A stretch of 64,000 nucleotides of DNA from an uncultured Dokdonia sp. (GCF_947492815.1 NZ_CANLOB010000023.1:1-64000); one strand, 5' to 3'; shown: positions 26,285-35,730, counted from the first letter of the stretch. The notes: generated from the sequence alone by a model not told the origin. Program-made: numbers and translations.

Positions 26285-27139
26285 TTGAAATTCCCCCTTG
26301 TTATCGCTTACAAAAAATCAAAAGATAAAGTATTGATACTAGGCGCCTCTGGCTTTCTAGGTGCTGCACTCTATAAGGAGCTCTATAGATATTACGATAC
26401 CTATGGCACCTATCATTCTGGAAAAATATATAGCGATAACAAACACTTTTTTAGGTACGACCTCATCGCCGATGACGTGTTTGAATTACTTAAAAAAGTA
26501 CGCCCCTCTGTCATCGTATCGGCATTACGAGGTCCGTTTCCTGCACAATTAGAAGCACACGAACTCATTACGGAATATGCCGCTATGAGTGGTTGTCGTG
26601 TAGTTTTTCTATCGAGCGCCAATGTCTTTGACGCCTTCTCCCACTACCCTAGTTATGAGCATGACAAGACACTATCTGAAAGTATTTATGGGAAACTAAA
26701 AATACGTATCGAAACCTTACTCATGCGACACCTGTCTGAAAAACAATATGCCATTGTACGATTACCGATGGTTTTTGGTGTGCAGTCAGAACGTATACGC
26801 GAACTCAAAAACAACCTCTTGCTCGGAGAACCTATTGAAGTATTTCCGCATTTGATTATCAATACCACCACCGACTCCAAGTTTAGTCAGCAAGTACATT
26901 ATATTATCAATCGAAAATTAGCTGGTATTTTCCATCTAGGCAGTTCTGATTTGATTCATCATAAAGAATTTATTCAGGACTTAATCGCGATGTTTGATAT
27001 CCCTCGAAAGCCTCTCTATAAAAATGTATATACCAGTAACTTTGATCGTTACTTAGCCGTACTACCTAGAGACAATAAACTCCCTAAACATTTAGGAATC
27101 ACCAATGAAGAAGTGGTTGCTGGGAGTCAGAAGTTGTAG
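26285..27139 (+). CDS. RmlD/SDR-type NAD(P)-dependent reductase
   Basis: The protein (284 aa, TTG start) carries the Rossmann motif VLILGASGFLGAALY, the loop FLSSANVF and the catalytic pair SIYGKLK (Tyr-x-x-x-Lys) of extended short-chain dehydrogenases. It is closest to dTDP-4-dehydrorhamnose reductase-like enzymes of sugar-nucleotide metabolism, but the substrate is not certain and no other sugar-nucleotide genes surround it. The exact start is unclear because the 26238-26284 hairpin ends immediately before it. Confidence 0.75.
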   Translation: MKFPLVIAYKKSKDKVLILGASGFLGAALYKELYRYYDTYGTYHSGKIYSDNKHFFRYDLIADDVFELLKKVRPSVIVSALRGPFPAQLEAHELITEYAAMSGCRVVFLSSANVFDAFSHYPSYEHDKTLSESIYGKLKIRIETLLMRHLSEKQYAIVRLPMVFGVQSERIRELKNNLLLGEPIEVFPHLIINTTTDSKFSQQVHYIINRKLAGIFHLGSSDLIHHKEFIQDLIAMFDIPRKPLYKNVYTSNFDRYLAVLPRDNKLPKHLGITNEEVVAGSQKL

Positions 27140-27218
27140 TCTAAACACAAACAAAAGTAAGGCGACTGAGTGATTTTATCATAGCTGAAATTGTATCGAA
27201 ATGCTGACTCGTAAATAA

Positions 27219-27252
27219 TGACATAAGACCGCTTTGCTATAGGACGTAGGAC
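27219..27252. repeat. Direct repeat flanking the M1 peptidase gene, left copy
   Basis: The 34 bases TGACATAAGACC through GACGTAGGAC match 29259-29292 at 31 of 34 positions. The two copies are exactly 2040 bases apart and enclose the M1 peptidase gene. Confidence 0.65.
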
Positions 27253-27317
27253 ATAAGACTTTTTTAATCAAAAACCCACAATCAGCAATCCACAATCTCC
27301 AATTATTTCTTTTTTTC

Positions 27318-27333
27318 CGCTTTCGCGAAAGCG
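27318..27333. repeat. CGCTTTCGCGAAAGCG palindrome
   Basis: A perfect 16-bp copy lies upstream of the M1 peptidase gene. Confidence 0.8.
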
Positions 27334-27409
27334 TATTAAGAAATTAGATTATACATGAAAATTATAATCAATAAAATTTTCTACTACATTTGAGTAAAAA
27401 ATAAAAGAA

Positions 27410-29254
27410 ATGAAAAGTATATTATTTTTTGGAAGCTTTCTTGTTTGTTTATGTTCTTATGCACAAAAACTTCCTATGTCTTTAGAATTTAAAAAAGCAT
27501 ACGAGAATGAAACAAGAAGTTATACAGGAGAATCTGGTAATAAGTACTGGCAAAATAATACATCTTATGACTTAAAAGTAAAGATTAATCCAAGTAATAA
27601 GTTATTACAGGGTACTGGTAAAGTACAATATATTAATCATAGTCCAGAATCTCTGAATTACATATTATTACATGCATACCCTAATTATTATAAACAGAAA
27701 ATTGACTCTAAAGATTCTGAAGCTAATAAAGGGATGATCATAGATGAAGTTAAATTGCAGGAACTAGTAATCAATTTAAAAGATAAAAATCAATTTAAAA
27801 TTTCCGACACACAGTTCTCATTACAATTAACTTCACCTCTATCTAGTGGAGATACATTAAATATTGAATATAAATGGCATTATACCATACCAAGTAAAAG
27901 ATTCAGAAGGTCTGGCGCAATAGATAGTACTTCAATGTTTATAGCTTATTGGTATCCTGAGGTTGCTGTATTTGATGATATTCATGGTTGGGATAATATT
28001 ACATATGATGCCACTTCAGAATTTTATCATGATGTAGCAAATTTTAAAGTTGAAATTGAAGTACCTAAAAACTACATGGTTTGGTCAAGTACAGAACTAA
28101 AAAATCCATCTGAAATATTTCCTAAAAAAATTCTAAATCGATTAAATAAAGCTAAAAATTCATTCAAATCAATTACTATTATTGGTAAATCTGATATTGG
28201 ATTAGAGGTTAATAATAATCTCTGGAAATATGAAGTAAATAAAATACCAGATTTTTCTTTTGCATTAAGTGATCATTTTATTTGGGAAGCTACTTCCTAC
28301 AAGGACGAAATGGGTGAATACTTTTTAAATATTGTTTATGATATAGAAAATAGTGGTTTTTCAACAGTTCTTAAAGCTCAACAAGAATCACTTAAGTTAT
28401 TTCATAATAAATTTCCAAAATATCCATTTCCATATAATAATTTCACAATTTTCAATGGTAATTATGCTGGAGGCATGGAATTTCCTGGAATGGCTAACGA
28501 TGATGTATGGAATGGTAAAGAGTTTTCAGAATCCTTAGGTTATGAGATCTCTGACTATCAAGCAAATTTTGGTTTAACTCTTCATGAAATGTTTCATATG
28601 TACTACCCATTTCTGATGGGTATTAATGAAAAAAGGTATGGGTGGATGGATGAAGGTTGGGCAGAGTTTGCTGAATATTTTAGTCCTGAACTTTTAAAAT
28701 ATAAATATGATAACCAATATATTACCAAACATTGGGTAGTACCAATGATGGTTCCAACATATACTAGACCAAAATATTCAGGGATTAATTCATATACAAT
28801 AAGTTCATTCTCTTACTACTCACTCTACTATTTACTTGGAGAAGAAACTTTTAATAAGTGTTTTAAAGCATTTATTGAAAGATGGAAGGGAAAACATCCT
28901 ACCCCTTATGATTTCTTTTTCACTTTTAATGATGTATCTGGTAAAGATTTAAATTGGTTTTGGAATAGATGGTATTTTAATTTTGGTTATCCTGATCTTA
29001 AAAATGATGGGATAAAAGACAATAAATTAACGATTATAAATGAAGGAGGACTTCCTTTAGCTTTTGAATTAATTTATAGCTATTATGATGGTACAAAAAA
29101 GACCGAGATAATTAGTCCAGAATGCTGGAAAAATAGTGATGTATTTACTAAAGAAATACTAGATCTAAATCTGTTAGAATCAATAGAACTTAAGGCAGGT
29201 AATTATACTGACGCTCTATATTCAAATAATATATGGACAAAAGAGAAAGAATAA
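27410..29254 (+). CDS. Secreted M1-family metallopeptidase
   Basis: A signal peptide (residues 1-19, ending SYAQ) is followed by an M1 aminopeptidase-like protein of 614 residues. The substrate-binding exopeptidase motif appears as GGMEFPG, and the zinc motif HEMFH lies at residues 392-396 with the third ligand Glu in MDEGWAEF. The N-terminal beta-sandwich (VKINPSNKLLQGTGKVQYIN) is present. The protein probably trims peptides in the periplasm. The gene is noticeably AT-richer than its neighbours and is bracketed by 34-bp direct repeats, which suggests it was acquired. Confidence 0.85.
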   Translation: MKSILFFGSFLVCLCSYAQKLPMSLEFKKAYENETRSYTGESGNKYWQNNTSYDLKVKINPSNKLLQGTGKVQYINHSPESLNYILLHAYPNYYKQKIDSKDSEANKGMIIDEVKLQELVINLKDKNQFKISDTQFSLQLTSPLSSGDTLNIEYKWHYTIPSKRFRRSGAIDSTSMFIAYWYPEVAVFDDIHGWDNITYDATSEFYHDVANFKVEIEVPKNYMVWSSTELKNPSEIFPKKILNRLNKAKNSFKSITIIGKSDIGLEVNNNLWKYEVNKIPDFSFALSDHFIWEATSYKDEMGEYFLNIVYDIENSGFSTVLKAQQESLKLFHNKFPKYPFPYNNFTIFNGNYAGGMEFPGMANDDVWNGKEFSESLGYEISDYQANFGLTLHEMFHMYYPFLMGINEKRYGWMDEGWAEFAEYFSPELLKYKYDNQYITKHWVVPMMVPTYTRPKYSGINSYTISSFSYYSLYYLLGEETFNKCFKAFIERWKGKHPTPYDFFFTFNDVSGKDLNWFWNRWYFNFGYPDLKNDGIKDNKLTIINEGGLPLAFELIYSYYDGTKKTEIISPECWKNSDVFTKEILDLNLLESIELKAGNYTDALYSNNIWTKEKE

Positions 29255-29258
29255 TTAG

Positions 29259-29292
29259 TGACATAAGACCACTTTGCTGTAAGACGTAGGAC
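29259..29292. repeat. Direct repeat flanking the M1 peptidase gene, right copy
   Basis: This is the partner of 27219-27252, with three differences in 34 bases. It lies 4 bases after the peptidase stop codon. A degenerate TGT-type hairpin follows at 29314-29334. Confidence 0.65.
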
Positions 29293-29313
29293 TCCGTCAT
29301 TTCGACCCCGCTA

Positions 29314-29334
29314 GCACTCATCTATAACAAGTAC
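29314..29334. repeat. Degenerate REP hairpin
   Basis: GCACTCATC, TATAACAAGTAC: this aligns with the TGT-loop hairpins at 2845 and 4159 but has several changes that weaken the stem. Confidence 0.35.
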
Positions 29335-29361
29335 TTTCAAATACTCCTTGAATAACCCATC

Positions 29362-29833
29362 ATGAAAGAACTCACCATACTCATCTTCCTACTATGCCTC
29401 GTGATAGGAAAATGGTGGTTTGATAAGTGGTTATTCAACAGAAAACGTAAAAAACGACGCGACTACTACCGGAACGTCTATCTAAAATCAGACGCCTGGA
29501 AACGCAAACGCTATGTCGTTTTAAAACGAGATAACTGGACCTGTCTGTATTGTGGAAAGCGAGCAACCCATACCAGTTGTTAATTGAATTTACTAGAAAA
29601 GAAAATGATTATTTTTTTCTTTATATGAAGAAGAGAAATAAGGCATAGCCTTCGCTACGGCTTCTTTTTATTCTGAAATAGAAAGGAAAAAAGGACGTTT
29701 TATTACGGTAAATTCAATTAGTAAATGGTATAAGGTCCATCACAAACGATATGCAAAAAAGAACATTGGCAAAGAACCTATCAAATGGCTTGTCTCTATC
29801 TGTAAAACGTGTCACGATGGTTTACATCAATAA
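29362..29833 (+). pseudogene. HNH endonuclease gene split by a MITE-like insert
   Basis: The gene encodes an N-terminal membrane helix (residues 5-21), a basic linker, and an HNH nuclease. The first exon-like part (29362-29571) ends at CLYCGKRATH with the first zinc Cys pair. The second part (29732-29833) begins KVHHKRYAKK, continues to CKTCHDGLHQ and stops. Removing the 158 bases between (one AT target duplication kept) rejoins the frame exactly, giving 103 residues with CxxC, HH and CxxCH in the right order. As it stands, translation stops at 29583, so the nuclease is inactive. Confidence 0.8.
29572..29729. mobile_element. 158-bp MITE-like insertion in the HNH gene
   Basis: The insert ends in inverted repeats of 22 bases with three mismatches; the shared inner part is TAATTGAATTTAC. 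It is flanked by AT on both sides (29570-29571 and 29730-29731), a likely two-base target duplication. Inside are A/T-rich sequence and a hairpin around CCTTCGCTACGG but no ORF, so it would need a transposase in trans. I saw no second copy in this window. Confidence 0.75.
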
Positions 29834-29877
29834 AACAGCATCCTGACACGCCTCACAATTCTCTTATCTATTATCTA

Positions 29878-31851
29878 TTATCTATTATAAGGATATTCAC
29901 TGATCCAATGGAAACCTCTATTAATCAATAAAAAGTCCTCCTCTCCTAATTTTCGGGTTTTCCCAGAGATAGTATCATTTTTAAAGATGTAGTGAAAATC
30001 TAAGGTGTTTTCTGTTTTCGTATACTCAAAATCAAAAGAGCTAGTAGCATCATCAGAAGGTGAAAATGTAATCTTTTGTTGTCCCGTAGAATCAATCACA
30101 ATGTTATAATTCACCCTTTTCTTATTCATTTTTTGTACTTGTACCCTACCCGCTCTTTCAAAGCGTAATTCTTTCCAACGCACATCACTATTGTAATCTA
30201 CAAGCGTATCGCCATTTACCACATAATTGGTTACTTCATAAATCCCGTATAGTGGTGGGTTAGGCTCATTTAAACCATATACTTCTTTAGAATCTATGGC
30301 ATTATAAAGACCATACCCTAAGGCATACGCAACGATCAATCCTTTTAAGACACCTAAACTAATCCTTAGCCACTTTTTCAATGGAGGTCGTGGAATCGTT
30401 GTTAATTTTTCTACGGCTTTATTAGTGACTAAAAACTGCATTACTTTCCTAATATCACGTGATAAAAGAAATACGGTCATCAATACCAAATGTGTAGATA
30501 AGATCTTCACAGGGACATCAAAGAAGTAATTAACCGCCATCACATTCATCGTAGTCATTAAGGTAATCACAGCGCCAAAAGTAAGCGTACGTCTAAATAA
30601 TAATAACCCTGCTAGTACTTCAGCAATTCCCATAAACATATTATAGCCTTCAGAGAATCCTAAAAAAGTCCACGCTAATCCCATAGGAGAAGATTCGCCA
30701 TAGGTCTCCATCAATCTATAAAAACTAGGAGGTTGAAACTGTAACTGAATCACCTTTACTAAGCCATAACCAATAAGCATTAATCCCACATAATAACGCA
30801 TTCCTGTCGTTAACCAGTAATATAATTTTTTATAATTAGTACGTTTTCTATCTAACAGAGACCAAATCAAAGTTCCGATGACAGCCGTTAGAAAAACAAT
30901 AAAAACAACCAAATAATCATAGGTGGTATCTCCACTACCATTAGGCCCTGTATTTACATCATATGGAATCCCAACAACAGCTTTACCAAACCAAGTAGCA
31001 AAACTTTGCATGAGCTCGATAGGCTTCTCTGATATATATTCAAAATAAGGATAGGCACCATTGTTTTGAAAAAGAATAATTAATAGGAAATAGATAAATG
31101 AAAAACGGAACCCTATTTTTCCAACGCTAGACCACTTATTTTCATCGGTTGAGGATGTATACGTCATCAAAGAAAGTACAATTAATAACAGATACAATAG
31201 TGTAATAAAAATACCAATATTAGGAAGGCTTGCTTCTGGATTTCCGGTATCATCTGTGATATCTTTTCCTTCTATTAAAATCGAATAATTCCCATCTACA
31301 CGATCATCACTAGAACTCGAGGTAAATTCTCTTACCAAAGAAATTTCACCTGAAGAAATACCTGGACTCCAATCTGGAATAATGCGATCTGCTACCTTAT
31401 TTTCAAAACTAGCATTCTTAATTTCTACAGGTTGATACTCCCCTGCATCATCTTCTATAAAAAGTTCTATCTTATCAAAAAAGAACTTCCCATTATACAT
31501 ACAAATACCTCCAAAAACAATCTTTTCTGAAGCTGCATTTATCGTCCCTTCGACGGTATACTCAGTCCACAAATTTGTTTTGATAGGCCTATCTCTCATA
31601 TTGTCAAAAAAACCTCTCCCTTGTTCGGGTTTATTATCTACTCTCGCCCAAATTCCAGACCAAGCCTTTTCATCATTGGTGTCGGTTTTTGCATATGCGA
31701 CCACTTTAAATTTCTTTATCGAGTCTGTTTGAACTTCTACTGTTTGCGAAAATGATGTCCAGTATCTAGAAACTTCTTTTACATTTTGACTATTTACAGA
31801 GATACTAAGTAAAATTGTGAAGAGAATGGTGATGAACCTTTTGATATACAT
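29878..31851 (-). CDS. DoxX-like multispanning membrane protein with secreted N-domain
   Basis: The 657-residue protein has a signal peptide (1-21), an N-terminal periplasmic beta-rich domain of about 180 residues that resembles carbohydrate-binding-like folds, then a membrane helix near residue 215, two further helices, and a four-helix DoxX-type bundle from about 350 to 470 (GLMLIGYGLVKVIQLQF, GIAEVLAGLLLFRR). The last 150 residues are again extracytoplasmic and beta-rich. DoxX proteins are linked to redox processes at the membrane. The role of this long variant is unknown. No operon partner is close. Confidence 0.65.
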   Translation of the reverse strand: MYIKRFITILFTILLSISVNSQNVKEVSRYWTSFSQTVEVQTDSIKKFKVVAYAKTDTNDEKAWSGIWARVDNKPEQGRGFFDNMRDRPIKTNLWTEYTVEGTINAASEKIVFGGICMYNGKFFFDKIELFIEDDAGEYQPVEIKNASFENKVADRIIPDWSPGISSGEISLVREFTSSSSDDRVDGNYSILIEGKDITDDTGNPEASLPNIGIFITLLYLLLIVLSLMTYTSSTDENKWSSVGKIGFRFSFIYFLLIILFQNNGAYPYFEYISEKPIELMQSFATWFGKAVVGIPYDVNTGPNGSGDTTYDYLVVFIVFLTAVIGTLIWSLLDRKRTNYKKLYYWLTTGMRYYVGLMLIGYGLVKVIQLQFQPPSFYRLMETYGESSPMGLAWTFLGFSEGYNMFMGIAEVLAGLLLFRRTLTFGAVITLMTTMNVMAVNYFFDVPVKILSTHLVLMTVFLLSRDIRKVMQFLVTNKAVEKLTTIPRPPLKKWLRISLGVLKGLIVAYALGYGLYNAIDSKEVYGLNEPNPPLYGIYEVTNYVVNGDTLVDYNSDVRWKELRFERAGRVQVQKMNKKRVNYNIVIDSTGQQKITFSPSDDATSSFDFEYTKTENTLDFHYIFKNDTISGKTRKLGEEDFLLINRGFHWISEYPYNR

Positions 31852-31960
31852 GATAGTTAGTTTTATGAACTAAATATATAAAACTATAAAAAGCATAGTA
31901 TCTCTCCTTACGTTATTTATGAAAAATATATGATTAATTAAGAAAATTATAAGATTGTTT

Positions 31961-32100
31961 TATACGCTTTCGCGAAAGCGAACTTGTGAGACCTGCCTGC
32001 CGGCAGGCAGGTTCACGACCAGAGGGAGAATGAAATGGTAAATCGAACTTGCGAGACCTGCCGGCAGGTTCACGACCAAAAGGAGAGCGAAGCGATAAAG
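31961..32100. repeat. Composite REP element, copy 4, with a tandem second unit
   Basis: The first unit has TATACGCTTTCGCGAAAGCG, the perfect palindrome CCTGCCTGCCGGCAGGCAGG, and TTCACGACCAGAGGGAGAATGAAATGG. It is followed directly by a second unit, from CGAACTTGCGAGACCTGCC to AGCGATAAAG. It lies between the DoxX-like gene and the EthD gene. Confidence 0.75.
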
Positions 32101-32188
32101 TATATAAAGGAAATTATCCATCTAAACACGATGAAGAACAACTCCATAAATTTCTTACCTTCATACCCAATCAATACATCATAGCTAC

Positions 32189-32587
32189 ATGAAAACGAAC
32201 TTCATTCTTCTACTTTTTGTTATAAGTACATTTGTTATGAGCTGCCAAAAAGAAACATCTCTTGACAAAAAAGGAAGAGTCAAAGTGACGATTCTATATC
32301 CTAATAGCGACGGAACAACTTTTGACATGGATTATTACTCAAACAAACACATGCCTATGGTTGCTGATCTTATGGGGGAAGCACTTAAAGGATTACGTAT
32401 AGATACAGGTATTTCTGGACGTACACCGGATGACCCTATCCCCTATCTCGCTATTGGATATTTATATTTTGATTCTCTAGAAGCTTACCAAGAAGCATTT
32501 GCGCCAGTAGCCGAAAAAATCGTAACTGATATCCCAAACTATACTAATACCCGACCTATCATTCAAATTAGTGAGATTGTACAATGA
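32189..32587 (+). CDS. EthD-domain lipoprotein
   Basis: The 132-residue product has an SPII signal with lipobox FVMSC (Cys at residue 19) and an EthD-type dimeric ferredoxin-like domain. Family features are VKVTILYPNSDGTTFDM at the start, the YYSNKHMPMV segment, and a closing strand pair. Cytosolic EthD proteins take part in degradation of ethers and aromatics or act as small dimeric oxygenases. A lipoprotein form at the membrane is common in Bacteroidota; its substrate is unknown. It stands alone. Confidence 0.8.
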   Translation: MKTNFILLLFVISTFVMSCQKETSLDKKGRVKVTILYPNSDGTTFDMDYYSNKHMPMVADLMGEALKGLRIDTGISGRTPDDPIPYLAIGYLYFDSLEAYQEAFAPVAEKIVTDIPNYTNTRPIIQISEIVQ

Positions 32588-32589
32588 TG

Positions 32590-32628
32590 TAATGGGTTAA
32601 TGGGTTAATGGGTTAATGGGTTAATGGA
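32590..32628. repeat. 8-bp tandem repeat
   Basis: The unit GGGTTAAT is repeated almost five times directly after the EthD stop codon. No function is evident; repeat number may vary between strains. Confidence 0.9.
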
Positions 32629-32885
32629 ATATTAAAAAAAATAGAAAACTTCTTTACAATCTAAGCGATATGGGATAGCGTTTCTAATGTCAAAACCTCT
32701 TTAAAATTCGGATTCCAAAACTGATAAAAAAACAGCTATAAACTTTTCGCAAAAATTACGACAAAGAAGCAAATTATACTTTTTTGTAGTAATTTAGACA
32801 ACTGTATATGATAATGCTATGCTCGTTATCATAAAACGTCCAAATACTCCATAAAACAAATTAAATAATACATAGTATCTGCCCT

Positions 32886-34742
32886 ATGAAGGCAAAGCTT
32901 ATGAAAAATACAAACATCATACAATACATCAAAAATGTATTAGACAATATGCCTACAGATTGGTTAAACCTAACAACCCATCGACTTGATATTTATAACG
33001 AAGCATTGGCAAAAACAGAGTTCTTAGATCAATTTGAAACCTTATACACTACTAATAATTCAGAGATAACTGCCCTTAGTGAATTGCCAACAGCATTTGA
33101 CTATATCAGATTAGGACATCCATTATCATGTGTCTTAGAATGGGCACTTGCAAAAATGAATGACATACATCCAGAACATGTGATTAGTTTTTCTTCAAAT
33201 ACAACTCCTATACTAGCGGTTCTTAGAAAGAATTTATTAGATCATAAGAATACTCAGATTGTGCATACAGGTACCTTACCTGCTATTTTTGATGGTGACC
33301 TATTATCACGTGTATATGGTTATACATTTGATACTTTAAAAGTAGATAACCTAGAAGAAATTCCTGCTTATAATGGTAGTACCGTTTTTATATCAGAACA
33401 GGAAGCAATTTTTGATATTGGACGCATTTCAAATATTGATTTTTATGTGCATCTAAATGACCCGTTAGGAAGTGTGTTATTAGTAAATGGCGCACAAAAC
33501 GAGTCTTATATTTCAGAAATTCAGCATGTACGAAGAAGAGAAACGATTGCCATGACACCAGCTAATTGTCTTGTTGCATTACAATCGCTTGCAAATCTAC
33601 CAACTGATACTCCCAAAAATACCATTGCAACAGATAAAGCCAAGGTAATAGACACTATTGCTACTATCACAGGCGCAGCAACAAAAGCACTTGTTGGTTC
33701 TAGCGGATTATCCATTCAATATGCGATTATGATGGGATTAGTGCATGATGCTCTTGATAATCACAAGGGAAAGGCGATCAAATTTGTAGTGCCACCTAAT
33801 TGCTATGGAGGTACCAATGACCAAGCAAGACGTGTTGCCGCTTGTATTGATACTGTTGAAGTTGTAGACTTACCAGTAGATGGCGATAATGATATGGTAC
33901 AAAGCATTCATACCGTTTTAGATAAAATCGCACACGAAGATGCAATACCGTATATCATTGCTGAAATCCCTACAAACCCAAGAGTAGAAGTTCCTGATTT
34001 AATAAAATTAAAAGAAGCATTACAAAAAAAGCGAAAAACAGCGACTGGCGAAATAGCGGTTGATCCTGTTTTTATTTTAGATCAAACATTCTGTCCTAAT
34101 GTGCTTTTCTTAGGAGAAGGAGAAATACTTTCGACTGTAAGAGCTATATCATATGCAAGCGGATCTAAATTTCCTAGTGGCGGAAAATGTACTGCTGGAT
34201 ATTGTGTAGGTAATAAAAAAGCCGCAACATTAATGAATAAGATAGAAACACATCTAATAGTATGTGATAACGAGGCTACAGCATTGCAATATGAACTCCT
34301 TGCTGAGCAATTACCTTCTATGAATCAACGAATTCAAGAGGCATATAAAAATACACGCGAATTTGTCACTTTTATTCAAGAGGTACTTCCTGAAGCAAAA
34401 ATTAATTTTGTTTCTGAGGCATTAGCCGCACAAGGATTTACGCCTTCTGTATTTTCATTAGATCTTCCTACCAAAGGAACTACAGAAGAAGAAAGAGAAG
34501 CCTATAAAAGAGCCTTAAATCATACACTCATTAACTTAATGATCACAGAAATTCCAAATGAGAGCAAATACTGTGTGAGTTATGGACAGTTAAAAGGATG
34601 TTATTGGACCATTCCTGCAACTTCTACACAAGGAACGACCAAAGAAGGAGATAAAGATTATATTGCTCGTGTAGCGCTTTCAGGAAATATGGATCTGGCA
34701 CTTCACAAAAAAGTGTTCTCCGATTTTGTTAAAGGTATGTAA
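32886..34742 (+). CDS. PLP-dependent Cys/Met-metabolism-like enzyme (618 aa)
   Basis: The protein looks like a fold-type I PLP enzyme of the cystathionine gamma-synthase/gamma-lyase group. The C-terminal half contains VPPNCYGGTNDQARR, the Asp-bearing DQTFCPNVL and the likely PLP lysine motif SGSKFPSGG, followed by the small domain to the end. At 618 residues it is longer than the usual 380-400, with an unfamiliar N-terminal part of about 250 residues. The ATG at 32901 is an alternative start. The reaction cannot be assigned. It is transcribed alone. Confidence 0.65.
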   Translation: MKAKLMKNTNIIQYIKNVLDNMPTDWLNLTTHRLDIYNEALAKTEFLDQFETLYTTNNSEITALSELPTAFDYIRLGHPLSCVLEWALAKMNDIHPEHVISFSSNTTPILAVLRKNLLDHKNTQIVHTGTLPAIFDGDLLSRVYGYTFDTLKVDNLEEIPAYNGSTVFISEQEAIFDIGRISNIDFYVHLNDPLGSVLLVNGAQNESYISEIQHVRRRETIAMTPANCLVALQSLANLPTDTPKNTIATDKAKVIDTIATITGAATKALVGSSGLSIQYAIMMGLVHDALDNHKGKAIKFVVPPNCYGGTNDQARRVAACIDTVEVVDLPVDGDNDMVQSIHTVLDKIAHEDAIPYIIAEIPTNPRVEVPDLIKLKEALQKKRKTATGEIAVDPVFILDQTFCPNVLFLGEGEILSTVRAISYASGSKFPSGGKCTAGYCVGNKKAATLMNKIETHLIVCDNEATALQYELLAEQLPSMNQRIQEAYKNTREFVTFIQEVLPEAKINFVSEALAAQGFTPSVFSLDLPTKGTTEEEREAYKRALNHTLINLMITEIPNESKYCVSYGQLKGCYWTIPATSTQGTTKEGDKDYIARVALSGNMDLALHKKVFSDFVKGM

Positions 34743-34774
34743 TATTGAACGCGCTATGTATAAATAGAGGTAAC

Positions 34775-34922
34775 CTGTTGTGCATTTTGACCAAACAACC
34801 GTCATAGTATCCTATCAATCTTCATTATTTTCTTCAAATCCTAAAGGAAGTAATGAAGGTTTCTTCAATTCACCCTTCAGGTAGGGAAAAAAATCAAGAA
34901 ATCTATTCAAAATGCACAACAG
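34775..34922. repeat. 148-bp element with perfect 16-bp terminal inverted repeats
   Basis: CTGTTGTGCATTTTGA at 34775-34790 is the exact reverse complement of 34907-34922. Between them lies a second inverted pair, CTTCATTA and TAATGAAG. The element fills the space between the PLP enzyme and a lipocalin-like gene. Its size and ends suggest a MITE, but no clear target duplication is seen. Confidence 0.55.
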
Positions 34923-34966
34923 CTAGAGATGTTGTATTTTTATAAGTGATAATAATATACCGCATC

Positions 34967-35677
34967 ATGAAAAAAATAAGTATGCTATTCATGTGTATGT
35001 TCTTAGCGATAGGAATGCATGCACAAAATATTAGGGGAGCTTGGGAAGTTTATACCACTACAGATAGTGATGAAAAGCTACACAGTGTTGTCATCTTTGC
35101 CGATGGATATCAAGTCATCACCACCTACAATGCTACCACAGGAGCATTTATAAGTTCCAATGGAGGTACTTGGTCATTAGTAGGAGATACCATGACCGAA
35201 ATGGTAGAGTTTCATACAGACTATCCAGAAAGAGTAGGATCTAAAGTGCAATTTAAAGTAGCCATCACAGATAGCACCCTGCAAATAGTAGGTAACCCTA
35301 CGAAGTTGACAAGAATAGACAATGGAACACCTGGTAAGCTTCAAGGGGCTTGGTTAATGTCTGGAAGAGTTCGTGATGGTAAAACCCAAACACGAGATAC
35401 AAGCAGACCTAGAAAAACCATGAAGATACTCTCCGGAACTAGATTTCAATGGATTGCATATAATACCGCAACCAAAGAATTTAAAGGAACAGGTGGTGGC
35501 ACCTACACTACTATAGGTGGCACCTACACAGAAAATATCGAATTTTTCTCAAAAGACGATTCTAAAGTGAATCGTAGTCTAGCATTTACCTATGAACTTA
35601 TTGATGGTGCTTGGCATCACTCAGGAATTTCCAGTAAAGGAAATCCCATATACGAGATTTGGAGTGTGCGGGAATAG
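34967..35677 (+). CDS. Secreted two-domain lipocalin-like protein (236 aa)
   Basis: From ATG 34967 the product has a signal peptide (1-19, ending MHAQ). The mature part holds two similar domains of about 105 residues. The first opens IRGAWEVYTTTDS and the second LQGAWLMSGRVRDG. Each has a GxW start, then a repeated block (NGGTWSLVGDTMTEMVEF; GGGTYTTIGGTYTENIEF). They match the small lipocalin-like domains that occur singly elsewhere, including the gene at 22758. A ligand-binding role in the periplasm is likely but unproven. Confidence 0.65.
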   Translation: MKKISMLFMCMFLAIGMHAQNIRGAWEVYTTTDSDEKLHSVVIFADGYQVITTYNATTGAFISSNGGTWSLVGDTMTEMVEFHTDYPERVGSKVQFKVAITDSTLQIVGNPTKLTRIDNGTPGKLQGAWLMSGRVRDGKTQTRDTSRPRKTMKILSGTRFQWIAYNTATKEFKGTGGGTYTTIGGTYTENIEFFSKDDSKVNRSLAFTYELIDGAWHHSGISSKGNPIYEIWSVRE

Positions 35678-35730
35678 TATCGCTTCATTTTTAAATCTAT
35701 GATAATGGTATGTTATTTTTTTGCTAAGTA

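Noticed and set aside
32590..32628. CRISPR array
   Set aside because: It is a simple 8-bp tandem repeat without spacers; no cas gene is present in the window.
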